Below the pieces are notes generated by a model. That model worked only from the letters and a program-made list of their open reading frames with translations, was not told where the DNA came from and made no database searches. Of a stretch of DNA of 64,000 bases, positions 1 through 9,985 are shown piece after piece. Position 1 is the stretch's first letter, and each line of letters begins with the position of its first letter. Origin of the DNA: Chaetoderma sp. LZ-2023a. Its lineage: Eukaryota; Mollusca; Caudofoveata; Chaetodermatida; Chaetodermatidae. Made by a program: the position numbers and the translations under genes. The stretch is from assembly GCA_034401795.1 (NCBI GenBank), contig CM067366.1:82800116-82864115 (forward strand), read 5' to 3'.

Positions 1-185
1 GTTCTAGAGAATAATTATCAAATTGTAAATTCACGAAAGACTTACTTAATTAATGTCGGACCTCTGTCCCTTTCATTTCAAACCTACGTCACTTGCTCGT
101 GACATCAGCTAACAAGTGACATATTTTGATTATGATGTCAGATACTCGTGATATAGATCCGATTCCTCCAATCTACAATGCTAGC

Positions 186-545
186 TATATGCCCCGCCCA
201 TATTTACCTAATCTCCATCCATGGTTTGCCTGTGTCACGATCACTCGATTCATGCACTCTCTGAATTTCTATTTCCAGAAAACAATACGGGTAAACTGTT
301 GAATAGGTTGAAGCTAATTTGACTGGGTGCTGTTGCTGCACATGACAGCAACAGCACCCAGTTAAATTTGTTTCAAACTAGTAAACACCATGTTTGTTAA
401 ATAGTAAAGACATACAATTCATACAACAATGATCAGTCCATCATCAATTAACCTTTCGTGATGAACTTAGCTACGCTAAATATGATGTAATTGATTATGA
501 CGGCATCCTACACATCACGTAGTTGATTATGACGTCATATAAGAG
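186..545 (-). repeat. CRE foldback element, reverse copy
   Basis: Reverse-oriented member of the dispersed family described at 1,364-1,750. It runs from a GCCCCGCCC module through the palindromic core (about 300-375, a GCTGTTGCTG stem flanked by TTGACTGGGTG and CACCCAGTTAAAT) to an ATGACGTCAT at 529-538. Its ends are blurred by divergence, so the limits are approximate. Confidence 0.65.
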
Positions 546-1363
546 ACGGGTAAGCTGGAATCCTCCATTTCCCTTCAAATTCATAGACTAGTGCTTGGAC
601 ATTTACAATGGTCCTTTTGTTATTCTTACTCTATGTCCGATGCACTACATTTGAGCTCAGACATAATTTTACAAGACAAAAAAGAAACATGTTAGTTAGT
701 ACAATTTTGAACACGATGTAAAACTGGTCTGTTGAATAGCATGAGTTTAATTTGAGTAGAAGAGTGGACGCCATTGCTGCTGTAGGAAGAAATGACTTCG
801 AAACAAATTCAGTTCACGATATTCAACAGTACGTTTTGTTTACTTTGCAGACAATGTAAGTTATTTAGTTGCTCTATTGTATTTGTTCATAGAATATTAT
901 CACTACATTGTAACGATTTAACATAAGATGGTATAAATAAGCTATCACAATATTCAGCTCTGCGCTATTGTTTCCACTGGCATGTTCTCTGTATTGTCAT
1001 TATAAAGACTGAAGATCGGGCTTACCAACTTTGATGACATTTTATACCGTATGCATTATATGTATTGATGTAAGCCTCACCTGTGATTAGGCCTAGACAA
1101 TGGTATTTTCTGACAATATGCATGATACAATACGTAAAACAAAATATCCATTAAAGCTATTTAAAAATCGATATCTTTCTTTGAAAAAGAAGTGTTTTGC
1201 AAACAGCCATTAATCCCTTCAAAATAAACCTGTTTACTCGGCAAAGCTGTGTACATGTTTATATAATGTGACACCAATAACATTTACGGTATTATTTTGT
1301 AGAGAAAATACCTTCACGTCGTGAGCGAGAGCGTAATAATATTTGTCAGGATTAGCTTAAGTC
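546..1363. other. Intergenic, no gene seen
   Basis: AT-rich DNA with no convincing coding region on either strand. A strongly diverged form of the palindromic core can be traced at about 733-833, bounded by CTGTTGAATA and TATTCAACAG. Nothing else is supported. Confidence 0.5.
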
Positions 1364-1750
1364 ACCTTTCCAGAGTACCCACCCATCATATGACGTCATA
1401 ATGAACTGCGTGATGTGTGGAATGACATCATAATGAATGACGTCATGAATGACGTCGATAAGTACGGCACGAACGCATATTTGAAGACAGTCTATGCGTT
1501 GTTGTACAAATTGTTTGCTTTTACTATTTAATAAATATTCTGTTGAATATTTTGAAACTAATTTGACTGGGCGCTGTTGCTGCCATAGGCAGCAACAGCG
1601 CCCAGTCAAATTAGTTACAAAATATTCAACGGCTTCCCTGTATAGTTTTCAGGAAATTGTGGAAATTTGTGGATCGATCAATCCCAACACGGCGAGGTGT
1701 GGGCGGAGCTTAGATAGTGATGGGTGGGGCATAGCTAAAAATGGAAAGGT
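1364..1750 (+). repeat. CRE foldback element (MITE-like), reference copy
   Basis: A 387 bp non-coding unit with short inverted ends, ACCTTTCCA at the left and TGGAAAGGT at the right. In order it holds a block with TGACGTCA octamers (1,391-1,398 and 1,438-1,445), a near-perfect palindrome (1,540-1,632), a GGATCGATCAATCCCAACAC block, and two 20-21 bp modules of the form GGGYGGRGCWTAGCTA. The same order recurs at 4,880-5,249 and 6,195-6,589, and in reverse at 186-545, 1,946-2,300 and 6,780-7,010. No coding capacity or clear target-site duplication is visible, so this is most likely a non-autonomous DNA element; a SINE is less likely because no tRNA-like head or A-rich tail is seen. Confidence 0.8.
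1540..1632. repeat. Near-perfect palindrome inside the foldback element
   Basis: About 93 bp that fold back almost completely. The left arm reads CTGTTGAATATTTTGAAACT and then AATTTGACTGGGCGCTGTTGC; the right arm is its reverse complement around a loop of a few bases near TGCCATAGGCA. The stem is about 43 bp with very few mismatches. Equivalent cores lie near 300-375, 2,065-2,150, 5,057-5,125, 6,380-6,465, 33,410-33,505, 33,870-33,960 and 41,925-41,984. Confidence 0.85.
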
Positions 1751-1945
1751 CCATTATTCACCATGATCTTGCTGTAAAGGATAACATTAAGCATTTGAAT
1801 AACATGAAATAGCATGGCAACTCGAGTCGCGTGATGTAGTGACCGTATTGCAGAGTTTAATGTCATATCCTTCTTTGTAATCAGGAACTGAGATTTTAGT
1901 CCTGAAATCTGCGAGAAATGCAATATATATCCAATGAAGGCATCC

Positions 1946-2300
1946 ATTTCTAGCTATGGCCCGCCTATTTAGAGCTAAGCACCGCCCACTCTGCGCGCAG
2001 ATTTTTATACTTTAAATCCTGAGTTCCCTGAATCCCAATTTCAAGTTAACTATACAGATAAGCTGTTGAATATTTTGAAACTAATTTGACTGGACTGTTG
2101 ATGCCTATGGCAACAAACAGCGACCAGTTAAATTAGGTTCAAAATATTCAAAATAATGTTTATTAAATAGTAAATTATATAATTCGTATACTTGAAGGAC
2201 TTTTAAATGTTGATTACTTAGATCCGTCATCCATTACGCATTTTGATTGTGACGTGAGCCTACATGTGCCATAATTGATGATGTGGTGAGCGACTGATCG
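1946..2300 (-). repeat. CRE foldback element, reverse copy
   Basis: Reverse copy with the GGCCCGCC and CACCGCCCA modules at its left, the palindromic core at about 2,065-2,150 with several mismatches, and a degraded CRE block (GTGACGTGAG) at about 2,250. It follows the 1,364-1,750 copy closely in opposite orientation. Confidence 0.7.
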
Positions 2301-2390
2301 AATCCATTAATTTTCAAGATATTATGTTACAGGAAATGTTACCCAGTTTGTTTAAAATATGGTGTGCTATCTGATAGAATAGAGTGATCC

Positions 2391-2640
2391 ATGTCTATCT
2401 ATTCCCCGCAAATTTCTAGCCATTTCCCACACATTTCTAGCTATTCCACGCGCATTTCTAGCCACGCTCCGCACATTTCTAGCTATTCTCCGCACATTTC
2501 TAGCTGTTCCTCGTACATTTCTAGCCATTGCGCACACATTTGTAGCTATTCCCCGCACATTTTGAGCCATTCCCCACACATTTCTAGCTATTCTCCGCAC
2601 ATTTATGGTTATTCCCGGCCCATTTATAGCCACAATGTAC
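2391..2640. repeat. 21 bp minisatellite expanded from the foldback module
   Basis: About twelve tandem units of roughly 21 bp with the core CACATTTCTAGCYATTCCCC. The unit is the reverse complement of the GGGTGGAGCTTGGCTAGAAAT module that normally occurs two or three times in the CRE foldback element. Because 21 is divisible by three, open frames with a repeated seven-residue unit appear on both strands; these look like a by-product of the repeat. Confidence 0.85.
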
Positions 2641-2659
2641 AATAGTACAAGGTTTGAAT

Positions 2660-2812
2660 AAACCTAACACCTTGAAAGCTGAATTCCTAGAATCTCAATT
2701 TCAAGCCAACTGTACATGTATGTAAACTGCTGAATATAATTAGGCCTACACTAATTTAACTGATGTAATTGCTGCATCAACAGCACCCAGTCAAATTAGT
2801 TTCGAAATAGTT
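2660..2812 (-). repeat. Remainder of a CRE foldback copy
   Basis: Continues the reverse-oriented copy whose module was expanded at 2,391-2,640: a CTAGAATCTCAATTTCAAGC block and then a palindromic core that ends CACCCAGTCAAATTAGTTTC. The copy stops abruptly where the 37 bp minisatellite begins, so the CRE block is absent here. Confidence 0.6.
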
Positions 2813-2814
2813 TT

Positions 2815-4505
2815 TGTCCCCACAATGGACATCATCATTCTCTCACTTCTTTGTCTCCCACAATGTGCATCATCATTCTCTCACTTCTTTGTCTCCCACA
2901 ATGTGCATCATCATCCTCTCACTTCTTTGTCACCACAATGTACATTATCCATCATTCTCTCACCTCTTTGTCCCCACAATGTGCATCATCATCCTCTCAC
3001 TTCTTTGTCACCACAATGTACATTATCCATCATTCTCTCACTCCTTTGTCCCCCACAATGCACATCATCATTCTCTCCCTTCTTTGTCCCTGCAATGTAC
3101 ATCATCATTCTCTCACTTCTTTGTCCCTGCAATGTACATCATTAATCTCTCACTTCTTTGTCCCGACAATGTACATCAGCATTCTCTCTCTTCTTTGTCC
3201 CCACAATGTACATCATCATTCTGTCACTTCTTTGTCCCCACAATGTGCATCATCATTCTCTCACTCCCTTGTCCCCACAATGTACATCATCATTCTCTCA
3301 CTCCTTTGTCACCACAATGTACATCATCATTCTCTCACTTCTTTGTCCCGACAATGTACATCATCATTCTCTCATTCCTTTGTCACCACAATATACATTA
3401 TCATTCTCTCACTCCTTTGTCACCACAATGTACATCATCATTCTCTCACTTCTTTGTCCCGACAATGTGCATCATCATTCTCTCACTCCCTTGTCCCCAC
3501 AATGTACATCATCATTCTCTCACTCCCTTGTCCCCACAATGTACATCATCATTCTCTCACTCCTTTGTCACCACAATGTACATCATCATTCTCTCACTTC
3601 TTTGTCCCGACAATGTACATCATCATTCTCTCATTCCTTTGTCACCACAATGTACATCATCATTCTCTCACTTCTTTGTCCCCCCCCCCCCACACACACA
3701 ATGTACATCATCAATCTCTCACTTCTTGCCCCCACCTTGTACATAATCTTTCTCTCTGTTCTTTGTCCCCATAATGCCCACCATCTTTCTCTCACCTCAT
3801 TGTCCCCACACTGTACATAATCATTCTCTCTTCTTTGTCCCCCACAATTTACATCATCATTCTCTCTCTTCTTTGTCACCCACAATGCACACCATCATTC
3901 TCTCACTTCGCTGTTCCCGCAATATACATCATCATTCTCTCTCTTCTTTGTCCCCCACAACGCACACCATCATTCTTTCAATTCGTTGTCCCCACAATGT
4001 ACATCATCATTCTTTCACTTCTTTGCCCCCACAACGTACATCATCATTCGCTCACATTTTTGTCCACCACAATGTACACAATCATTCTCTCTCTTCTTTG
4101 TCCCCACAATATACATTATCAACCTATCTCTTCCTTGTCCCCACAATGTGCATGATCACTGTCTCACTTCTTTGTCCCTACAATGTACATCATTATGCTG
4201 TCTCTTATTTGCCACCACAATGTACACCATCATTCTCTTTCTTCGTTGTCCCCACAATGTACATCATTTTTCTTTCTCTTCTTTGTCCACCACAATATGC
4301 GTCATCATTCTCTCTCTTCTTTGTCCCCAAAATGTACATCATTATTCTCTCTCTTCTTTGTCCCTGCAATGTACATCATTATTCTTTCACTTCTTTGTCC
4401 GCACAATGTACATCATCATTCTCTCTCTTCTTTGTCCCTACAATGTACGTCATCATCCCCTCGCTTCTTTTTTCCACAATGTGCATTCATCGTTCTCTCA
4501 ACTCT
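2815..4505. repeat. 37 bp minisatellite, about 46 units
   Basis: Tandem array of 37 bp units built on ACAATGTACATCATCATTCT followed by CTCACTTCTTTGTCCCC. The first half is fairly uniform; units become more diverged toward the right (after about 3,720), where CTCTCTCTTC variants dominate. One long C run followed by CACACACA lies near 3,680. The + strand is stop-poor in all three frames, and 37 is not a multiple of three, so each frame cycles through the same peptides; the long open frames here are repeat artefacts. Confidence 0.92.
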
Positions 4506-4879
4506 TAGCCCCACAATCGACGTCACACGCAGTCCCTCTCTCTCCCTCCAGATATCGGCATGGTATCGGTCCGGCATCGGCCCAGTAAGCTGCGTTATCT
4601 TGCCTATGTCTGTATTTTCGAATTCGCAAAGGGAAGTCATTATCTTAAATTTCCCACGAGACTCACGGAGTGACGGCATTGAGTGAATGATTTCTGGTGG
4701 TATGATGCCATCGTGTGATTAGTATTTTGCTTTTGATCATTAATAGCTGACAACCGCTCATTCAATCACCATCATTGTTGATGACATACAAGAGCAATAC
4801 TAGCATTTGACAAACTGGAACGTGTTACTCCGTTAGTTTCACTTGCTGCATTAGTCAGCAACAACTGTCAATCGAACTC
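4506..4879. other. Intergenic, no gene seen
   Basis: Spacer between the minisatellite and the next foldback copy. It has a short CT-rich tract (CCCTCTCTCTCCCTCC) and a run of ATCGGCATGGTATCGGTCCG-type near repeats at about 4,552-4,582. Nothing coding is recognisable. Confidence 0.5.
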
Positions 4880-5249
4880 ACCTTTCCAGAGTATCCACCC
4901 ATCATATGCTGTCATAATGAACTGCGTGATGTGTACAATGACATCATAATGAATGATGTCATGAATGACGTCGATAAGTACGTCACGAAAGCATATTTGA
5001 AGACGGTGTATGCGTTGTTGTACAAATTGTTTGCTTTTACTATTTAATAAATATTATGTTGAATATTTTGAAACTAATTTGACTGGACAGCACCCAGTCA
5101 AATTAGTTACAAAATATTCAACAGCTTCCCTGTATAGTTTTTCAGGAAATTGACAGCAAAGGCATTTGGGGATCGATCAATCCCAACACGGCGAGGTGTG
5201 GGTGGAGCTTAGCTAGTGATGGGTGGGGCATAGCTAAAAATGGAAAGGT
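4880..5249 (+). repeat. CRE foldback element, forward copy
   Basis: Forward copy with ACCTTTCCA and TGGAAAGGT ends. The palindromic core is shortened (about 5,057-5,125) and the octamers have decayed to TGCTGTCA, TGATGTCA and TGACGTCG. The last third is nearly identical to the 1,364-1,750 copy. Confidence 0.8.
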
Positions 5250-6194
5250 TCATTGCTCAAAACATCGTCAGAATATGTTACTACATCGAAAGTCATGCTG
5301 ATTGTGTTGAGAACGATTTGGTTAACAGTTGTTGCAGCAACAATTTTCAGTCAAATCGCTTTCAAAAATTCAAATAGTGCCATCTGATTTTCACCTAATT
5401 ATTTAGCAAATAATTTGAAGGAAAATTGTTGTTGCTATCGCCAACGACAGTTATCAGTCAAATCGTTATAAAAGGTATGTAGCCTAGTACGTTTCGTATC
5501 TATCGTAAGAAATACACAATTAGAATCGAACTAGCCTATTAGATATGGATACGCTTATTACCCGCTATATAGGTAAATCCGCTCACCTCGAAGGTCAACA
5601 ATAGACTGACTAACATTAGCGTTATGGGAATGGCTTCATACTTGGCTTCATGCGACAGCGAGAAATAGAAGTATAAAGGCGGTTACAAATATCAAAATAA
5701 AATGGCGGCTCAGAAGACGATTGTCACGGAAATTTTCAAATATTTTCCTAATCTTATTGCTTCATGATAACTTTAAATAAGGATGACACCGTAAAGACTA
5801 AGAATACGCTTAAGCAAACGCATTTACAAGCGTAGCTGTTTACAAAGCTCTTGACTTCACGGAAAAAATATCGATTGCTAATTAGCCCTACATACTATCT
5901 TCAGTCTACGTAGGGCTATGTCATTTCTATCAGCAAATTCTAAAACAGTGCTTCCTAAATCTGAGCGCGGTTTCGTTCAAAATCTAATGGAGCTAGTTAG
6001 TATAGCATAATTCCATCAAATTTGGCCAATTCATTGGTCAGTATAGATAATAACAACAAAATAACATCCAAGTAAACATCAGTAATTAACTGACGAGACT
6101 GATAATGTATTTAAGTGAAGTCTGACAATATCTGGAATAATTACAAACGACTAACAAGTCACATTGATGAGAATAATATGTGCAGAACTAATTC
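5250..6194. other. Intergenic with diverged foldback remnants
   Basis: No gene seen. At about 5,310-5,480 there are two weak hairpin-like segments (GTTGTTGCAGCAACAATTTT and AATTGTTGTTGCTATCGCCA), each followed by CAGTCAAATCG, resembling an older or sister foldback family. The rest is AT-rich without recognisable content. Confidence 0.45.
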
Positions 6195-6589
6195 ACCTTT
6201 CCAGAGTATCCATCCATCGTCAGAGCTCGTGTGACGTCATAATGAGCTCATCGCGTGTATGATGACGTCATAATCATTACTTCACAAAGGGTTCCATATA
6301 GACCGTCACCAAATCTCAAATGGTCCGACACGTTGTATAAAGTGTATGTCTTTGTAATTCTTTGCTATTTAATGAACATACTGTTGAATATTTTGAAACT
6401 AATTTGACTGGGCGCTCTTGCTGCCTTTGACACCCAGTCAAATTGGTTTCTAAATATTCAACAGCTTATCTGTGTAGTTTTTTGGAAATTGATAGTCAGG
6501 GTGTTCAGAGATCGATCGATCCCAACACGAGGGAGGTGTGGGTGGAGCTTAGCTAGAGATGGGCGGGGCATAGCGAAAACCGGAAAGGT
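6195..6589 (+). repeat. CRE foldback element, forward copy
   Basis: Forward copy with ACCTTTCCA at the left and a CGGAAAGGT end. It has two intact TGACGTCA octamers (6,232-6,239 and 6,263-6,270), a palindromic core at about 6,380-6,465, the ATCGATCGATCCCAACAC block, and GGGTGGAGCTTAGCTAGAGA and GGGCGGGGC modules. Confidence 0.8.
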
Positions 6590-6779
6590 CCATTACTACA
6601 CTACTTATAAGATGGTACACCGATATACATCAGAGAGTGGGCTTACTGCTAAATTTAACACAGTGCCGTATTCTCATTTCGGTCCTAAGATAAGTGCAGC
6701 AACGACAGCAGAGTCAACTTCCAGCACAGCAGCACAATGGCGAGCTTTTGTGTATATATCTGTCTAAGGAATGAATGAA

Positions 6780-7010
6780 TATAGTTTTAGCTATGCCCCG
6801 CCCATCTTTAGCTAAGCTCCACCCACGCTTTACCCGTGTGGAGGTCAAATTAGTTTCAAATTATTCAACAGAATGTTTATTATTCGTACAACTTGACCGA
6901 CTATTACGCGTTTATGATGGTTTATTCACGATATTCATGACGTGTTTGATTATGACGCCAGCCTACATGTAACGTAGTTGTTTATGACGTCATATCATTG
7001 ACTGAGAGAC
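6780..7010 (-). repeat. CRE foldback element, partial reverse copy upstream of the receptor gene
   Basis: Reverse copy with GCCCCGCCCATCTTTAGCTA at its left. Only one arm of the palindrome (CAAATTAGTTTCAAATTATT) remains, followed by the CRE block. It is the nearest recognisable repeat 5' of the receptor gene and ends about 240 bp before its ATG. Confidence 0.7.
6985..6992. promoter_or_regulatory. CRE-type octamer TGACGTCA
   Basis: Perfect palindromic TGACGTCA, the consensus for CREB/ATF factors, 258 bp before the receptor ATG and inside a foldback repeat copy. Position and motif are seen; any regulatory action on the receptor is inference, since the octamer came with the repeat. Confidence 0.4.
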
Positions 7011-7249
7011 TTGATTCTTCTATTGGATATTGCATCAGCATATGAACAGACGGGCGCAGACTGATATGATAAACAGTTATCTGGGTAAATACTTGTTGCT
7101 GGCACAAGATGCATGGCGGATAATTGAAATGTGATTCAAGGACATGACTTACTATACGTCGCTATCAAGCTCTGTGATGTTTGGGGCATATTTATGAACA
7201 CTCTATCTATATTGTTCATTCAGAAGCTGGATCATTATTAAATAGAAAC

Positions 7250-8185
7250 ATGAACTCCTCAAACCAGACAGGATCACAAACTTATGATTTCTCAGCAGGA
7301 TTTACGGTGGAATATGTTTATAGACTAATTATAGTTGTTGTATCCGGGATTGGGAACCCGTTGGTCGCAATCACTGTATATAAACGAAGGGAATTGCATA
7401 CATTTTCGTGGTATTTAGTGGTAAATCTCGCTATGGCCGATGTACTACAAACAATTATTTTGAATAGCATCGACTTTCTCTCAAATGTGCTTGAAGTTCA
7501 CTTGCCCACCGTCCTAGTTTGTCCTATTAGAGGCTACATGGAGCAAACACTTTCAATGGCGGAGCTGTATATTTTAATGACTATTAGCATTGACCGTTAT
7601 TTGGGATGCGTCAGACCACTTGATTACTTCCGGATTGTTACACCTAAGCGTTTCCGGCTAGTGGTCTCATTCTGCTGGCTCCTTGCAATATCGCTGGCTG
7701 TTCTGCCATTAACTGGTTTAGGAGCCTATGCGTATTTTAGACATCTGGGACTTTGCACATTGAAATACTCTTTAGAATACAAGTTCTTAATAGGATTTAC
7801 ATTATCGAATGTATTGTGTTACTATTCAACTATATTAATAATTTGTATCTGTTATGGTCAGATAATACGCGTGAGCAAACGCGTACAACCCGTCTGGACA
7901 ATGAATGAACAGGGTCATCTTACCATTGGTGCACAAAGGACGAGAAAATCTTTGAAAACAATGTTCATTGTAACTGGTATTTTCATGCTAACTTACATTG
8001 TTTATGCTGTTGCAAAATTGTGTGTATTGGTTATCGAAGGTGGTTATCAGTTACATAAGCTACAGATATTTGATAGGATTGCTTATCTGTTTTTCGCTAT
8101 TAATTACTGCGCAAATCCTCTTGTTTATGGAATCTACAATACAGAATTCCGACACGAGCTCTTCAAGATGCTTAGAAGAGCATGA
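7250..8185 (+). CDS. Rhodopsin-family (class A) G protein-coupled receptor, orphan, intronless
   Basis: A 311-residue seven-helix receptor expected in the plasma membrane, coupling an unknown ligand to G proteins. Class A marks, numbered from the ATG at 7,250: GN in helix 1 (N36), LAMAD in helix 2 (D64), the helix 3/loop 2 cysteine pair (C91 and C169), an intact DRY (115-117), W143 in helix 4, and NPLVY ending helix 7 (289-293). The usual CWxP of helix 6 is absent (the segment reads FMLTYIVY), as in many divergent invertebrate receptors. The N terminus has two N-glycosylation sequons (N2, N5) and the C tail is very short. The frame is open upstream to 7,181 but that codon is TTG; the ATG at 7,250 has A at -3. 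No intron is needed. It could be a peptide, amine or chemosensory receptor; the sequence does not decide. Confidence 0.88.
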   Translation: MNSSNQTGSQTYDFSAGFTVEYVYRLIIVVVSGIGNPLVAITVYKRRELHTFSWYLVVNLAMADVLQTIILNSIDFLSNVLEVHLPTVLVCPIRGYMEQTLSMAELYILMTISIDRYLGCVRPLDYFRIVTPKRFRLVVSFCWLLAISLAVLPLTGLGAYAYFRHLGLCTLKYSLEYKFLIGFTLSNVLCYYSTILIICICYGQIIRVSKRVQPVWTMNEQGHLTIGAQRTRKSLKTMFIVTGIFMLTYIVYAVAKLCVLVIEGGYQLHKLQIFDRIAYLFFAINYCANPLVYGIYNTEFRHELFKMLRRA

Positions 8186-8248
8186 AATGGAATATGGTGC
8201 CAAGACAATAACTTTAAAACGTGTATATTGGACCTATTATCTTTGTGT

Positions 8249-9985
8249 ATTATTAGCTCACCTTCAGGCCAGGTGAGATTATGCCGTGGCGACCGTCCGT
8301 CGTGTGTCCGTCCGTCCGTCAACTTTTCCTTTAAACGACTTCTTCTCAAGAACTTCTGGGCCAAGTTCAATTATATTTGGCAGGAAACATCCGTAGGGCA
8401 TATGGATCCAAGTTTGTCAAATGGAGCCAATCGGCCGATTTGGCCGGCGGCCATCTTAGATTTCGGTAGATTTTAAGAAACGTCTTTAAAAATCTTCTTC
8501 TCAGAAACCACTTGAGGAATCGATTAAAAACTTATGAAACATCATCTAGGGAAAGAGATAAGCCAAGTTTGTTCAAGAAGACTTGATTGACCAAATGTTT
8601 CGGTGGCCATCTTGAATGACCTAGTTTTCCCAAAAACGACTTCTCCAGACCCGCTGAAGGGATCAGGCCGAAATTTGGGAGATATGATCAGGGACTAAGG
8701 GCTATTAAAGTTTGTTCAAGGGAAGTTAATCTGTCAAAAACATGGCCGGCGTGGGCCAATCAAAATGTAGAATGTTTGGCGGCCATATTTGATTTTTTTA
8801 TTTGATGGATTTTGAGGCCGAAATTGGTTCTATATATGGTTTTGGGTATTCTGAGCTCAAATTTGGCATTTTCGAAACTGTCGGATAAACAGTTTGGCGG
8901 CCATAATTATATATGGCAGGAAGCATCCTTAGGGCATAGGGATCCAAGTTTGTTCAAATGAAGCCGATCGGCTAATTTGGCTGGCGGCCATCTTGGATTT
9001 CGGCCGATTTTAAGAAATGTCTTTAAAAATCGTCTCCGAAATCGCTTGGGGAATCGATTCAAAACTTATGAAACCTCATCTAGGGAAAGGTGTAAGCCAA
9101 GTTTGCTCAAGACGACTTGATTGACAGAATGGTTCGGCCACCATCTTGGCTGATCTAGTTTTCCTGAAAACGAATTCTGCAGAACCACTGAAGGGATCAG
9201 ACAGAAATTTGGGAGATATGATCAGGGACTAAGGGCCATTAAAGTTTGTTCAAGGGAAGTTGCTCCGTAAAAAAAAAAACCCGCCGTGGGCCAATCAAAA
9301 TGTAGCCTGTTTGGCGGCCATATTTGATTTTTTTATTTGATGGATTTTGATGCCAAAATTGGTTCTGTATATGTTTTTGGGTATTCTGAGCTCAAATTTG
9401 CAATTTTCGAAATTGTCGGATAAACAGTTTGACGGCCATCTTGGATAATTTTCTCGTCAAAAGCTCCCATGCTAAAGCAATGGGATATTTGAAATGTCTT
9501 CTCCAGAACAACTAGGCCGATTTCAATTGTGTTTGGCAGGCAGCATCCTTTAGGGCATAGGGATCCAAGTTTGTTCAAATGAACCTGATCGGCCAATTTG
9601 CTCGGTGACCATTTTGGATTTCGGCCGATTTTAGGAAATGTCTTTAAAAATCTTCTCCGAAACCGCTTGGGGAATCTTCATCTATACCTTGATTGACCAA
9701 ATGGTTCGGCGACCATCTTGGATGACCTAGTTTTCCCAAAACGACTCCTCCAGAACCGCTGAAGGGATCAGGCCAAAATTTGGGCTATTAAGATTTGTTC
9801 AAAGGAAGTTGATCCATAAAAAAAACATGGGCTCTGTGGGCCAATCAAAATGTACTGTGTAGCACTTGCAAAAATGTCCACAAACTCATTTAAAACACTG
9901 CTAAACCACCCACCAACAATTTTGACAAAATTGTATGGTGCTCCAGGTGAGCGACACACGCCCCTTGGGCCTCTTGTTATTACTA
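8249..9985. repeat. Dispersed compound repeat with AGGTGAG ends
   Basis: Bounded by TTAGCTCACCTTCAGGCCAG at the left and CCAGGTGAGCGACACACGCC...GGGCCTCTTGTT at the right. Inside are about three diverged units of 550-610 bp; each has TTGGCAGGAAGCATCCTTAG-like, GGCGGCCATCTTGGATTTCG-like and CTGAAGGGATCAGGCCGAAA-like blocks. A CCGTCCGT run lies at 8,296-8,321. I recall such units as abundant in mollusc and related genomes. No coding capacity. It begins 64 bp after the receptor stop, so the receptor's 3' UTR may run into it. Confidence 0.7.

Noticed and set aside
2815-4505. CRISPR-like look of a regular short repeat
   Set aside because: Units are contiguous without unique spacers and the setting is a metazoan genome.
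2814-4508. Several long plus-strand open frames rich in Ser, His and Leu
   Set aside because: They are the three phases of the 37 bp tandem repeat; each cycles through the same peptides, so they are not separate genes.
7181-7249. Longer N terminus for the receptor
   Set aside because: The codon at 7,181 is TTG; the first ATG in frame is at 7,250 with a good context.
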